From assembly GCA_905235525.1 (NCBI GenBank), contig CAJOLW010000005.1, forward strand, positions 78,244 through 142,243: DNA of 64,000 nt, read 5' to 3'. Shown one piece after another: positions 1-8,041 of this stretch. The notes beneath the pieces were generated by a model. That model had not been told where the DNA came from. It did not search any database and worked only from the letters and a program-made list of their open reading frames with translations. Each line of letters starts with the position of its first letter. The first letter of the stretch is position 1. The position numbers and the translations under genes were made by a program. The DNA comes from an uncultured Bacteroidaceae bacterium (lineage in GTDB: Bacteria > Bacteroidota > Bacteroidia > Bacteroidales > Bacteroidaceae).

Positions 1-542
1 ATGCTGCCATAGACGGAAGCAAACACACCTCCACGATCAATATCCCCCACCAGAATCACGTCGGCATTGGCATACCGTGCCATCGGCATGTTCACAAGGT
101 CACTATCGCGAAGATTGATTTCGGAGATGCTGCCCGCCCCTTCCATCACGATGGGATTGAAGCGTTGGGAGAGACGGTCGAAGGCGGCACAGACTTCACG
201 CCTCAGTTCCTCCCTACCCTCCTTGCGGAAGTAGTCGTAGGCATCGCGATTGCCGATGGGTACGCCGTTAAGCACCACTTGGCTGGTATGGTCGCTTTGG
301 GGCTTTAGAAGGAGGGGGTTCATGTCGGTGTGGCAAGGGATGCCTGCCGCTTCTGCTTGCACGGCTTGGGCACGACCTATCTCCAATCCCTCGGGAGTAG
401 CGTATGAGTTCAATGCCATGTTCTGTGCCTTGAAGGGGGCGGGATGGTAGCCATCTTGCAAGAAGATACGGCACAATGCCGTGGCAAGAATGCTCTTGCC
501 CACGTCGCTACCAGCCAACATGATGGGGTGAAGTCGTTTCAT
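1..542 (-). CDS. cobQ: Cobyric acid synthase CobQ/CbiP, N-terminal part (runs off the window)
   Basis: The reading frame starts at 542 and leaves the window at base 1, so only about 180 N-terminal residues are seen. The stretches [56 protein letters not shown] and [10 protein letters not shown] are classic for CobQ, the enzyme that amidates adenosylcobyrinic acid a,c-diamide at four side chains in cobalamin synthesis, using glutamine and ATP. Odd point: the family P-loop normally reads G-[TS]-x-S-D-x-G-K-S, but here it is L-A-G-S-D-V-G-K-S, two residues short. A promoter-like box lies only 7 bp upstream of this start, so codon 8 (Met just before the P-loop) is an alternative start. It is divergent from the HD-domain gene. 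Confidence 0.93.
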   Translation of the reverse strand, partial: MKRLHPIMLAGSDVGKSILATALCRIFLQDGYHPAPFKAQNMALNSYATPEGLEIGRAQAVQAEAAGIPCHTDMNPLLLKPQSDHTSQVVLNGVPIGNRDAYDYFRKEGREELRREVCAAFDRLSQRFNPIVMEGAGSISEINLRDSDLVNMPMARYANADVILVGDIDRGGVFASVYGS

Positions 543-548
543 GAAATG

Positions 549-556
549 CAAAGGTA
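549..556 (-). promoter_or_regulatory. Bacteroidota -7 box (CAAAGGTA on +), upstream of cobQ
   Basis: The reverse complement is TACCTTTG, matching the TAnnTTTG -7 consensus of Bacteroidota. It sits only 7 bp before the cobQ start at 542, which would leave almost no leader. Either cobQ is nearly leaderless or translation starts at codon 8. Confidence 0.4.
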
Positions 557-618
557 GGAAAAAATGAGAAAATGAGAAAATGAAAAATTGAAAGAATGAG
601 AAAATGAAAAAATATTTT

Positions 619-626
619 TATCTTTG
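619..626 (+). promoter_or_regulatory. -7 box TATCTTTG for the HD-domain gene
   Basis: This is a perfect TAnnTTTG box 22 bp before the ATG at 648. It overlaps a possible TTG start at 624, and this is the reason for rejecting that start. The preceding 555-615 is an A-rich run of near-repeats of the form GAGAAAAT. Confidence 0.7.
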
Positions 627-647
627 CATATAAAAAACCAAACGCTC

Positions 648-1619
648 ATGTGGGAAATATACAACCCCTCCATTCCTGATTTCATCTGCCAGTTAGCAGA
701 AACACCCGCCATGCAACGCCTCAAGGATGTAGGCATGCACTGCGGATGTGAATACACTTCCTTTCCACTGTTCACAGGACTTGACAAATATTCAAGATAC
801 CAGCACAGCGTAGGCTGCGCATTGATTGTGTGGCGATTCACCCAAGACATACGCCAGACCATTGCAGCGTTGCTGCACGACATTGCCACCCCGACCTTTG
901 CCCATGTGATTGACTTCCTGAATGGCGACCATTTGAAACAGGAATCGACCGAACGGGACACAGTTTCCATCATTGAGAAATCAAAGGAAATCACAGCAGT
1001 GCTGGAAACACTGGAAGTCACATTGGATGAAGTCGCTGACTATCACCAATACCCTATCGCTGACAATGATTCACCCCGATTGTCGGCTGACAGGCTGGAA
1101 TACACCTTATCCAATATGGTGAATTACCACATAGCCCCGATGGAGTCTGTCAAACTGTGGTATGACAGTCTGATAATAGGAAAAAATGAAGAGGGGGAAG
1201 AAGAACTGATGTTTCCCAATATGGAAACGGCTGAGCCTTTCAGTAAAGCGGCTCTTCACACTTCCTACATCTATGTGGCCGACGAGGACAGATTTGCCAT
1301 GCAGACATTGGCAGAACTGCTGAAGAAGCACATACAACGAGGGGTGTTGGGGATTGCCGACCTCCACAAGACCGAATGTGAGGTTATCACTATGCTAAAC
1401 AGGGATGAGGAGGCTCGAAGAGACTGGAGAAAATTCCGGGCTTTGCGACATATCCACAGAGGCGACCATGCCGAAGCCAAAACAGTGCATTCGAAGAAAC
1501 GGTACATCAATCCCTACGTACAAGGTATAGGACGGGTGAAAGACTTGTCAGACACGTATGCCCTGGCACTGAACCAATTCTTGGCAAGCCCATTGGATGA
1601 GCCTTTGTGGGGAGAATAA
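648..1619 (+). CDS. HD-domain phosphohydrolase-like protein
   Basis: A 323-residue protein without signal peptide, so probably cytoplasmic. The N-terminal part carries YQHSVG (His about 53), then AALLHDIATPTFAHV with the HD doublet at about 77-78 and a further His at about 86, and a later D-R pair in LSADRLEY. These are the metal-binding positions of HD-superfamily phosphohydrolases, including dNTPase-like proteins. The substrate cannot be read from the sequence. The ATG at 648 is preferred because the upstream TTG lies inside the promoter box. It stands alone between cobQ and the gldH operon, which is convergent with it. Confidence 0.75.
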   Translation: MWEIYNPSIPDFICQLAETPAMQRLKDVGMHCGCEYTSFPLFTGLDKYSRYQHSVGCALIVWRFTQDIRQTIAALLHDIATPTFAHVIDFLNGDHLKQESTERDTVSIIEKSKEITAVLETLEVTLDEVADYHQYPIADNDSPRLSADRLEYTLSNMVNYHIAPMESVKLWYDSLIIGKNEEGEEELMFPNMETAEPFSKAALHTSYIYVADEDRFAMQTLAELLKKHIQRGVLGIADLHKTECEVITMLNRDEEARRDWRKFRALRHIHRGDHAEAKTVHSKKRYINPYVQGIGRVKDLSDTYALALNQFLASPLDEPLWGE

Positions 1620-1622
1620 CCG

Positions 1623-2084
1623 TCAACGCTCCACTATTACCCCCACACTTTGCACTTCGTCTAAAGGATTGAGTCGCATGAGATGGGTGACACGCAGGGT
1701 GTAGTTGTGATGTGCCTGCATGTGGAAGGGTTGAGGTTTGGAATAGTTCTCGTTCAAGAGCACGCCTTTGCGAAGACCATTCTCATCGTTATAAAGCGCC
1801 AAGTTAAGAGGGGTCACCGAAAGAACAGAATCTCCCTCCAACACTTCAACACGGGCAACAATATCCTTATAACGGAACGAGGTCGTGGTTCGGATTCCAA
1901 GGGTAACCGTCACATCCATATCTTGCTCCGACGGAGGAATGCTAAAAAAAATGGCATCATTGCTGTCCCATTCATTCTTAGACAAGTCCTGATAGAGCGT
2001 ATAATACAAGTTGTCCTGACAAGCCGCAAAGACGGCAAGGCAGAGACAACCTATATATATAAATAATGTATGGACCCGTTTCAT
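1623..2084 (-). CDS. gldH: Gliding-motility-type lipoprotein GldH
   Basis: A 153-residue lipoprotein with signal peptide and lipobox VFAAC (Cys about 22). The body (YQDLSKNEWDSNDAIFFSI..., ending in LRVTHLMRLNPLDEVQSVGV) matches the GldH family. GldH is needed for gliding in Flavobacterium, but it is also present in non-gliding Prevotella and Bacteroides, where its role is unclear. Its ATG overlaps the TGA of the upstream PSP1 gene (ATGA at 2081-2084), so the two are probably translationally coupled. The order ricT-gldH is widespread in Bacteroidota. Confidence 0.85.
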   Translation of the reverse strand: MKRVHTLFIYIGCLCLAVFAACQDNLYYTLYQDLSKNEWDSNDAIFFSIPPSEQDMDVTVTLGIRTTTSFRYKDIVARVEVLEGDSVLSVTPLNLALYNDENGLRKGVLLNENYSKPQPFHMQAHHNYTLRVTHLMRLNPLDEVQSVGVIVER

Positions 2085-3205
2085 CCTACAGGGTTGGTGT
2101 CGTTGCTATTGTTACTACGTTTCTTTTTCTTCTTCTTGTGACGTTTGTTCTGGCTGTCGAAACGGTTGATGTTATCTTGGTCAAGAAGATCCACGGAAAC
2201 TGGCGCGACCTTACGTTCCTCTTCAGTCAGAGATACAGGTTTCTGTCCGTTACGGTTCATCTGAATCACATCAAAAGCACGACGTGCAGAGATGGTCTTT
2301 TCGTTCACCAGCATTTTCTTGTCGGTGGAATAAGTCACCATGCGGGCAAGGATGTCTGCCTTAAAGAAGAAATACTCCTCATCTTGTGTGTGAAGCGTGA
2401 TTTCGCGAGAAGGTAACTTCTTTAGCGACTCCATATACTGATCCACCTCGTAGTTCATGCAGCACTTGAGTTTAGCACATTGTCCTGCCAACTTCTGCGG
2501 ATTGAGCGAAATGTCCTGAAAACGGGCAGCCGCCGTGCTGACTGATGAGAAATTGGTCATCCAGGTGGCACAACAGAGTTCACGACCGCAAGGACCTATA
2601 CCGCCTATACGTCCCGCCTCCTGTCGAGCACCAATCTGCTTCATCTCAATGCGTACTCTGAAACGGTCGGCAAGCACCTTGATGAGTTGACGGAAATCGA
2701 CACGCTCATCTGCAATGTAGTAGAAAATCGCCTTGTTGCCATCGCCTTGATATTCCACATCGCCAATCTTCATCTGCAAACCCAGATGGAGGGCTATCTG
2801 GCGGCTCTCAATCATCGTCTCGTGTTCACGCTTCTTGGCTTCGTTCCATTTGTCAATATCCGTCTGACGTGCCTTGCGGTAGATTTTCTTCAATTCTGTG
2901 CCAGGCTTGAGGTTAGCCTTCTTCACCTGCAAGGGGACAAGACGCCCTGTCATGGTGACAGTACCAATGTCGTGCCCAGGACTTGCCTCAACAGCGACCA
3001 CATCGCCCTTCTCCAAGGGCAGTTTGTTCACATTAAGGAAATAGCCTTTACGCGGTGGCTTGAACTGGACCTCCACCACATCACATGCAGCCGCATTGTC
3101 AGGCAAGTCAGCAAGCCAGTCGTATGTATTGAGTTTATCTGCATGGCGACTACATCCTTTCGCACAGATGTCGCCACAACAATTTCCACATTTGAATTCT
3201 GTCAT
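2081..3205 (-). CDS. ricT: PSP1-domain protein, RicT/YaaT-like
   Basis: A 374-residue cytoplasmic protein. A Cys-rich N-terminus (CGNCCGDICAKGC, residues 6-18) precedes the PSP1 core, which contains GGIGPCGRELCCATW and CAKLKCCMNYE, the conserved cysteines that in Bacillus RicT take part in [4Fe-4S] binding within the Ric complex acting on RNase Y. Bacteroidota have no sporulation, so 'stage 0 sporulation' is a misleading legacy name. The C-terminus is a Lys-rich tail (HKKKKKKR) that may bind nucleic acid. It is preceded by holB (52 bp gap) and overlaps gldH. Confidence 0.88.
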   Translation of the reverse strand: MTEFKCGNCCGDICAKGCSRHADKLNTYDWLADLPDNAAACDVVEVQFKPPRKGYFLNVNKLPLEKGDVVAVEASPGHDIGTVTMTGRLVPLQVKKANLKPGTELKKIYRKARQTDIDKWNEAKKREHETMIESRQIALHLGLQMKIGDVEYQGDGNKAIFYYIADERVDFRQLIKVLADRFRVRIEMKQIGARQEAGRIGGIGPCGRELCCATWMTNFSSVSTAAARFQDISLNPQKLAGQCAKLKCCMNYEVDQYMESLKKLPSREITLHTQDEEYFFFKADILARMVTYSTDKKMLVNEKTISARRAFDVIQMNRNGQKPVSLTEEERKVAPVSVDLLDQDNINRFDSQNKRHKKKKKKRSNNSNDTNPVG

Positions 3206-3257
3206 ACTATTTTATTTTATTTTCGACATCGCCCTGACGGGCAAATATAACGAATCG

Positions 3258-4349
3258 TCATCTGTTTTTAATCAACACTATCATTTTCAGTGCGAAATCG
3301 AAAAAAACGATTTTGGCACTGGTGTTCTGTGCAATGTCGCGTTGAGCAAGAGAAAGTTCTTCCATGATGCCAATCACATTACGTTCGTTGATGAACGGAG
3401 CAAACTTGACGGCAAACTGCGACTCCTGCTCGGTCATGTAATTCAGTTCAGACTGACGTCCGAAGTTGTAAATGAAGTTCTCACGCACCATCTTCTGACA
3501 ATAGTCGAGAAATGCTTTGATGCGTTCACGTCCCATACCTGCCACACGCTCGCTCCACAAGCGCATCTCCTTCACCCTTCGAGCATACGACAGACGCATC
3601 AGTTCGACAAACAAATCGAAGAAGTATTCACCTTCAGAATCGTTGGTGATGGTACGTAAGGCTTGTGCCATATTGCCATTGCACGAACGAGCAATGCGCT
3701 TGGCTTCTGCTGGCAGGATATTGTAACGCTCTGTAAGTGCCTGTTCCACATCCTGTTCTGTCAGTCGGGGCACAGCCATCATCTGGGTGCGGCTACGTAC
3801 AGTCTGCAACACCTTATCAGGCTGTTCACTGACAAGAAGGAAAACCGTCTGTGCTGGTGGTTCTTCCAACAATTTCAAAAGTTTGTTGGCACACTCCGTA
3901 TTCATCTTCTCAGGTAACCAGATGAGCATGACCTTATAGCCACCTTGACTGGATTTAAGACTGAGTTTACGCAAAATGGCCTCACTCTCGTTGGCATAGA
4001 TGACCAACTGCTGGTTTTCCGCACCCGACATCTCCATCCATTCCGACATGCCGAAATAAGGGCGTGTCAACAACTGCTCACGCCATTCCTTCAGAAATTC
4101 ATCGCAATAGGAATCTTTGCCGCTGGATTTCTTATAAATCGGGAAGGCAAAATGGAGATCGGGATGTTGCAACTTCTCCGCCATCGCTCCACCACCCAGC
4201 AATTGCTGAGCGTATGCCACCGCAATAGGTAAGGCTCCACAACCCTCAGGGCCATACAGCATCAAGGCATGGGGCACCCTCCCCTGCTGAAGTTCATCGA
4301 GCAGGCGTTGCTTCACGGTGTCCTGTGCTATGATCTGGTCGAAGGTCAT
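3258..4349 (-). CDS. holB: DNA polymerase III delta' subunit, degenerate P-loop
   Basis: A 363-residue clamp-loader subunit. Features are the N-terminal MTFDQIIAQDTVKQRLL...RVPHALML, EKMNTECANKLLKLLEEPP, and SEQPDKVLQTVRSRTQ (sensor 1/SRC-like region). The P-loop region reads GPEGCGALP (about 33-41), with Ala where the Walker A Lys would be, so ATP hydrolysis here is unlikely. That is normal for delta', which acts as the rigid stator. The Cys4 zinc module usually found between the P-loop helix and the HPDLHF stretch is absent: the chain goes directly from YAQQLLGGG to HPDLHF. The gap to metF is 19 bp. Confidence 0.9.
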   Translation of the reverse strand: MTFDQIIAQDTVKQRLLDELQQGRVPHALMLYGPEGCGALPIAVAYAQQLLGGGAMAEKLQHPDLHFAFPIYKKSSGKDSYCDEFLKEWREQLLTRPYFGMSEWMEMSGAENQQLVIYANESEAILRKLSLKSSQGGYKVMLIWLPEKMNTECANKLLKLLEEPPAQTVFLLVSEQPDKVLQTVRSRTQMMAVPRLTEQDVEQALTERYNILPAEAKRIARSCNGNMAQALRTITNDSEGEYFFDLFVELMRLSYARRVKEMRLWSERVAGMGRERIKAFLDYCQKMVRENFIYNFGRQSELNYMTEQESQFAVKFAPFINERNVIGIMEELSLAQRDIAQNTSAKIVFFDFALKMIVLIKNR

Positions 4350-4368
4350 GGGATTTAAGAGTTGGGAG

Positions 4369-5322
4369 TTAATAGATTACTTTTGCAATTTCCCGGATGC
4401 TCTCTGTGGCACCCATCGAATAGAAATGAATGCTGGGTACATGGTGCTGCATCAGTTCACGACACTGACTGATGCCCCATTCGATGCCCAATTGCTTCAC
4501 TTCTGCATCTGTGGTGCACTTCTCCATCTCTTTCGAGAGTGCCTCGGGCAAATCAAGATGGAAGGTCTTAGGCAGCACATTGAACTGGCTGAGTTTCGCC
4601 ATCGGCTTGATACCCGGGATGATAGGAATAGTGATGCCTGCCTGACGGGCCAATTCCACAAAACGGAAATATTTCTCGTTGTCGTAGAAAATCTGCGTCA
4701 CGGCATAATCAGCACCCATGTCCTGCTTCTGCTTGAGCACCATCAGGTCAAACTCCAGATTGGGTGCTTCCTCATGCTTCTCGGGATAAGCCGCCACACC
4801 GTATGAGAAAGGTGCGCCTGGGGTCTTGATAGGAGTGCCGTCAACAAACTTTCCCGCATTGAAAAGGTTCACCTGCTCAATGAGTTCAGTGGCATGGCTG
4901 TAGCCATCTTTCACGGGTTGGAAACGAGCCTCATCCTTTGCCTTGTCACCACGCAGGACGAGGATGTCCTGAATGCCCAAAAACTGAAGGTCGAGCAACA
5001 TATACTCAAAGTCCTCTTTCGTCATGCCACTCACCACCACGTGAGGCACCACCTTGATGCCATATTTCTGCATGATGGCACTCGCCACCGCAACCGTACC
5101 GGGACGGCGACGCATGAAATGACGGAGATATGTGCCATCTGGCTGCTCCACATACACATACTCACTGCGGTGAGTCGTGATGTTGATGTATTCGGGACTA
5201 AACTCTTTCAGTGTATCAATCGTGCTGAAAAGAGCAGACGTACCTGTCCCCTTCATTGGTGGCAACACCTCAAAGGAGAAGGCAGTCTTTTCGGTCTTAT
5301 TGATTAATTCTGATACTGTCAA
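4369..5322 (-). CDS. metF: 5,10-Methylenetetrahydrofolate reductase
   Basis: A 317-residue bacterial-type MetF that reduces methylene-THF to methyl-THF for methionine synthesis, with FAD as cofactor. Seen: KTAFSFEVLPPMKGTG (start of the barrel), NITTHRSEY, DILVLRGD, GADYAVTQIFYDN and IPIIPGIKPM, all typical of the family. There is no regulatory C-terminal domain as in eukaryotic enzymes, and the length is standard. It is first in the run metF-holB-ricT-gldH, spaced 19 and 52 bp and then overlapping. I saw no clear riboswitch in the 65 bp upstream. Confidence 0.95.
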   Translation of the reverse strand: MTVSELINKTEKTAFSFEVLPPMKGTGTSALFSTIDTLKEFSPEYINITTHRSEYVYVEQPDGTYLRHFMRRRPGTVAVASAIMQKYGIKVVPHVVVSGMTKEDFEYMLLDLQFLGIQDILVLRGDKAKDEARFQPVKDGYSHATELIEQVNLFNAGKFVDGTPIKTPGAPFSYGVAAYPEKHEEAPNLEFDLMVLKQKQDMGADYAVTQIFYDNEKYFRFVELARQAGITIPIIPGIKPMAKLSQFNVLPKTFHLDLPEALSKEMEKCTTDAEVKQLGIEWGISQCRELMQHHVPSIHFYSMGATESIREIAKVIY

Positions 5323-5387
5323 ACTTGTAATGATTTAATGATGAAACGAGAAGGCATCATTTATGGGCACCTTCCCGCCCCTTGTGA

Positions 5388-6092
5388 TTATTGCAAATTG
5401 CCTTTCAACTGATAGTAAGCGGCAGTCAAGGCAAACAACTCGATAACCTCTGCAAAGAAAACACCGATGCAGCAACAGCAGAAACCCACAATGGCGATAC
5501 CAACGATAATGATACCCAAGCCCAACAGTGAGAACGTGTTGCCCGAGGACATGTTCCACGATGCACTGATTGACTCAAAGACACCTGCCTCGGGATGCTC
5601 CACCTGATACACAGGTGCAAAAATGATGCGAGGAGCCACGAAGAACACAGGAATGATGCAACACAATGTGGAAACAACGATAATGATGCTTGTGATCAAA
5701 TCCACCACAAAAACCTTAAGATACGTTGCAAAAGGAAGTTTGAAAGCATCAAAGGTCACCTCTGAGAAACGTCCTGCCATCAGTCCGAGAGCCAAATTGT
5801 AAAGTCCCACACTAACGATGAGTTTCAAGATGGCACCAAAGATTCCACCCACCTGGAAACCATTGAGTGATTGTGTAATTCTTCCAGCACTTTCCCAGTC
5901 TTGCCGTCCCAGAGCCTCACCAAGAGCCCGACACGCCTCTTGAGTCACAGCAGGACCCGAAATCTGACCCAAACCACCTGTCAGCAAGTCCATCAACAGA
6001 TAAATGACTGCAATGAGCAGACCATACTTCTTGGCATATTCCCAAGCAGAGTTGAGCGCATTACCTATTTCTAACGAAAAATAATTTGCCAT
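5388..6092 (-). CDS. Multi-pass membrane protein of unknown function
   Basis: A 234-residue hydrophobic protein with about five membrane segments. One is near the N-terminus (LLIAVIYLLMDLL). There is an amphipathic region at about 50-75, then IFGAILKLIVSVGLYNLAL, a Cys/Ile-rich pair including IIIVVSTLCCIIPVFFV, and a C-terminal helix with CCCCIG. The pattern (APRIIFAPV...EHPEAGVFESISASWNMSSGN) resembles the family of small Bacteroidota membrane proteins with a central 'A-x-x-x-S-W' helix. A similar layout occurs in the protein at 25149-25928 (ML...EVNPLEAFEMSRKATNG). The function is not known. The gap to the YpfJ gene upstream is 33 bp, so the two are likely co-transcribed. Confidence 0.7.
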   Translation of the reverse strand: MANYFSLEIGNALNSAWEYAKKYGLLIAVIYLLMDLLTGGLGQISGPAVTQEACRALGEALGRQDWESAGRITQSLNGFQVGGIFGAILKLIVSVGLYNLALGLMAGRFSEVTFDAFKLPFATYLKVFVVDLITSIIIVVSTLCCIIPVFFVAPRIIFAPVYQVEHPEAGVFESISASWNMSSGNTFSLLGLGIIIVGIAIVGFCCCCIGVFFAEVIELFALTAAYYQLKGNLQ

Positions 6093-6125
6093 GTTCTTTA
6101 TGTTCTATCTTAAGTTTTACCAAAA

Positions 6126-7016
6126 TTACAATTGCTCATAACGATACGCAAAAGTATTGCCTTGGGAGATGTCACCTGTAGTGAAACCACGCTTGAACCA
6201 CTTCATGCGCTGCTGGCTCGTACCATGATTGAAGGATTCGGGCACCACATAGCCTTGAGCCTTCTTCTGCAAGTAGTCGTCACCGATCACTTGTGCCGTA
6301 CTGATGGCTTCTTCCAAGTCACCCTCCTCCAACGAACCAAACATGTTCTGCTCATGGTATGCCCAGACACCTGCAAAACAGTCAGCCTGCAACTCAATCT
6401 GCACACTCACCTTGTTCGCCTCGCTCTGCGAAAGTTTTGCCATCTGAGCATGTGCCTTACCTAAATTGCCCAACAGATACTGCACATGATGACCCACCTC
6501 ATGTGCAATCACGTATGCGTATGCAAAGTCACCATCAGCACCTAACGATGACTTCATGCTCGTAAAGAACGAAAGATCGATATATACGCACTGGTCGGCA
6601 GAACAATAGAAAGGTCCCGTGCTGGCACTTGCGCCACCACAACCCGACTGCACCGATCCATTGAAGAACACCAACGTAGGTGCCTCATAGGTCTTGCCCA
6701 TCTTCTTGAACTCTTCGGTCCACACGTCCTCCGTCGAAGCCAGCACCTTCTTCGCAAACGACTCCAACTCCTGCTCCTCAGCCGTGGGCTGGTATTCGCC
6801 ACCGCTGGTAGTGCTCTGCCCTGTGATGACACTCGTCACGTCACTGGTGTTGCTTGCCACTTGGAACGCCTGATTCAGGTCGCCCGTCGCACAATAAGTA
6901 ATCAGACCTATCACGATTGCTGCACCGATGCCAAGACCACCCTTGCCACCGAGTCTGAAACCACCGCCCCGGCGGTCGTCCACATTGGAACTCTCTCGTC
7001 TTCCGTCAAGTCTCAT
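6126..7016 (-). CDS. ypfJ: YpfJ-family neutral zinc metallopeptidase
   Basis: A 296-residue protein. The N-terminus MRLDGRRESSNVDDRRGGG is typical of the family and is followed by one membrane helix (GIGAAIVIGLITYCA, about 29-43), so the catalytic part is exported. The zinc motif HEVGHHVQ lies at about 170, the upstream segment YCSADQCVYIDLSFF is conserved, and ELQADCFAGVWA carries the third ligand region. The natural substrate is not known. The promoter box is at 7057-7064. Confidence 0.9.
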   Translation of the reverse strand: MRLDGRRESSNVDDRRGGGFRLGGKGGLGIGAAIVIGLITYCATGDLNQAFQVASNTSDVTSVITGQSTTSGGEYQPTAEEQELESFAKKVLASTEDVWTEEFKKMGKTYEAPTLVFFNGSVQSGCGGASASTGPFYCSADQCVYIDLSFFTSMKSSLGADGDFAYAYVIAHEVGHHVQYLLGNLGKAHAQMAKLSQSEANKVSVQIELQADCFAGVWAYHEQNMFGSLEEGDLEEAISTAQVIGDDYLQKKAQGYVVPESFNHGTSQQRMKWFKRGFTTGDISQGNTFAYRYEQL

Positions 7017-7056
7017 AGTTTTTTATTTTAAATGGTGAATAGATACAATAAGCATG

Positions 7057-7083
7057 CAAAGGTACAAAAAAGTTTAGAGTTTA
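7057..7083 (-). promoter_or_regulatory. -7 box plus 27-bp repeat shared with dcuB
   Basis: The first 8 bp (CAAAGGTA on +) give TACCTTTG on the minus strand, 41 bp before the ypfJ start. The full 27 bp are identical to 62399-62425 upstream of dcuB, so two unrelated minus-strand genes share one core promoter sequence containing TTTAGAGTTTA. Confidence 0.55.
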
Positions 7084-7214
7084 GGAGGTAGAGCGTACTT
7101 TTTTTGCAATTCAAGACCTACTTTTTCATGAAAAAGGGGTGATTCCCTACCGTGAAATCCCTTTCCCCCACCAAAAAACTCCTAACACCTAATTCCTAAC
7201 TCCCAAATTTTCAC

Positions 7215-7222
7215 TAACTTTG
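7215..7222 (+). promoter_or_regulatory. -7 box TAACTTTG for the TonB-C gene
   Basis: A TAnnTTTG match 22 bp before the ATG at 7245. Confidence 0.6.
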
Positions 7223-7244
7223 CCCCGTAAAACCTAAAAAATGG

Positions 7245-7721
7245 ATGAATATGAGACTAAATCAATTATTGATGATGCTCGTATTGAGCACCATGGCACT
7301 CACAGCCAATGCACAAGACGTAACTGACAAATTGAAAGCCGCCCAGATGTCAGGTTTCGGTTCTAAAAACAAGGAAGCCATCCTGCAAGGCGCCAAGACA
7401 GACAGCATCGCCAAGGCAGATGCCAAAGTCGAAGGTGACACCGATCCCGAATTTCCTGGTGGTGACCTCTTTTTGCAGGCATACTTGAAAAAGAAACTCC
7501 TCCACTCAGATGTAAGTGGCAAAGGTGATGTAACCATCAGTTTCAAGGTTGACAAAAAGGGTAACATCTATGGTGCAGAAATTACCAAATCTGCAGGTTC
7601 CACCCTCGACACCGCAGCCTTCAACATTGTCACCGGCATGCCACGCTGGCGTCCAGGCCTGACCAACGGACAACCAGCCGACAAACCAGCCAGCGTCACC
7701 ATCAGTTTCGGCAAAGAATAA
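7245..7721 (+). CDS. Small exported TonB C-terminal-domain protein
   Basis: 158 residues: a signal peptide (cleavage after LTANA), a variable segment with DPEFPGGDLFLQAYLKKKL, and a C-terminal TonB-like fold (GKGDVTISFKVDKKGNIYGAEI, then ...TGMPRWRPGLTNGQP). It has no N-terminal membrane anchor of a true TonB energiser, so it is probably a free periplasmic protein of the 'energy transducer TonB-like' group common in Bacteroidota. A second in-frame ATG at 7251 is an equally possible start. It is followed by the three-arm repeat at 7748-7810. Confidence 0.75.
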   Translation: MNMRLNQLLMMLVLSTMALTANAQDVTDKLKAAQMSGFGSKNKEAILQGAKTDSIAKADAKVEGDTDPEFPGGDLFLQAYLKKKLLHSDVSGKGDVTISFKVDKKGNIYGAEITKSAGSTLDTAAFNIVTGMPRWRPGLTNGQPADKPASVTISFGKE

Positions 7722-7747
7722 CTGACACCCTTACACAACCTCTAAAA

Positions 7748-7810
7748 CGACGTCGTCGATGTCGGTCAACCGATGTCGTCGATGTCGGCAAACCGACGTC
7801 GACGACATCG
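7748..7810 (+). repeat. Three-arm repeat (two direct 18-mers, one inverted)
   Basis: Arm 1 is 7748-7765 and arm 2 is 7771-7788, a direct copy with one difference. Arm 3 at 7793-7810 is the inverted copy of arm 2 with one mismatch. The short spacers include TCAAC and CAAA. Arms 2 and 3 can form an 18-bp stem with a 4-nt loop, so the element may also terminate transcription of the TonB-C gene. The arms are built from GTC/GAC-type triplets. Confidence 0.7.
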
Positions 7811-7863
7811 ATTTTCATACCCACAAAGCACCTTTCTCGCAGCAAAAGACAAGAACTCTAAAC

Positions 7864-7902
7864 AAATGGCGGAAAATCACCTCGCGGTTTTCCGCCATTT
7901 TT
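7864..7902 (+). terminator. Terminator hairpin, GGCGGAAAACC family, copy 1
   Basis: Stem AAATGGCGGAAAA / TTTTCCGCCATTT with a short loop and T-run. Related copies are at 16716, 18171, 24957 and 28383. Confidence 0.75.
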
Positions 7903-7958
7903 CATATTCATCTCCATAAAAAACGTATTTATTTACCTTTTTGAGCAAAAAAAATCCC

Positions 7959-8041
7959 TATATTTGTACTTGACATTAGTTTTTAACAAAGTCCATTGTC
8001 TACAATCAACCTAAGTATAAACCTATAAAAAACATAACCTT
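7959..8041 (+). promoter_or_regulatory. Cassette promoter TATATTTG plus conserved leader, copy 1
   Basis: The -7 box is at 7959-7966, followed by a leader containing TTGACATTAGTTTTTAACA, CCATTGTC and AAGTATAAACCTATAAAAAA just before the WG-repeat gene. The same leader occurs at 18268 and 25054, and partly at 28479. Confidence 0.65.

Larger units (their letters stand above)
7722..8041. other. Intergenic stretch: three-arm repeat, terminator, promoter and leader
   Basis: This holds the 7748-7810 three-arm repeat, the 7864-7902 terminator hairpin, the 7959-7966 promoter box and a 75-nt leader. I see no gene in it. Confidence 0.7.

Noticed and set aside
543..647. Cobalamin riboswitch upstream of cobQ
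   Set aside because: The gap to the divergent gene is only about 100 bp of A-rich repeat. No B12-box or extended fold was recognised.
1623..2084. Evidence of gliding motility from gldH
   Set aside because: GldH occurs in many non-motile Bacteroidales. None of the other gliding or type IX secretion genes are in this window.
7748..7810. Possible CRISPR remnant
   Set aside because: Only three arms, one inverted, with 4-5-nt spacers and no cas genes.
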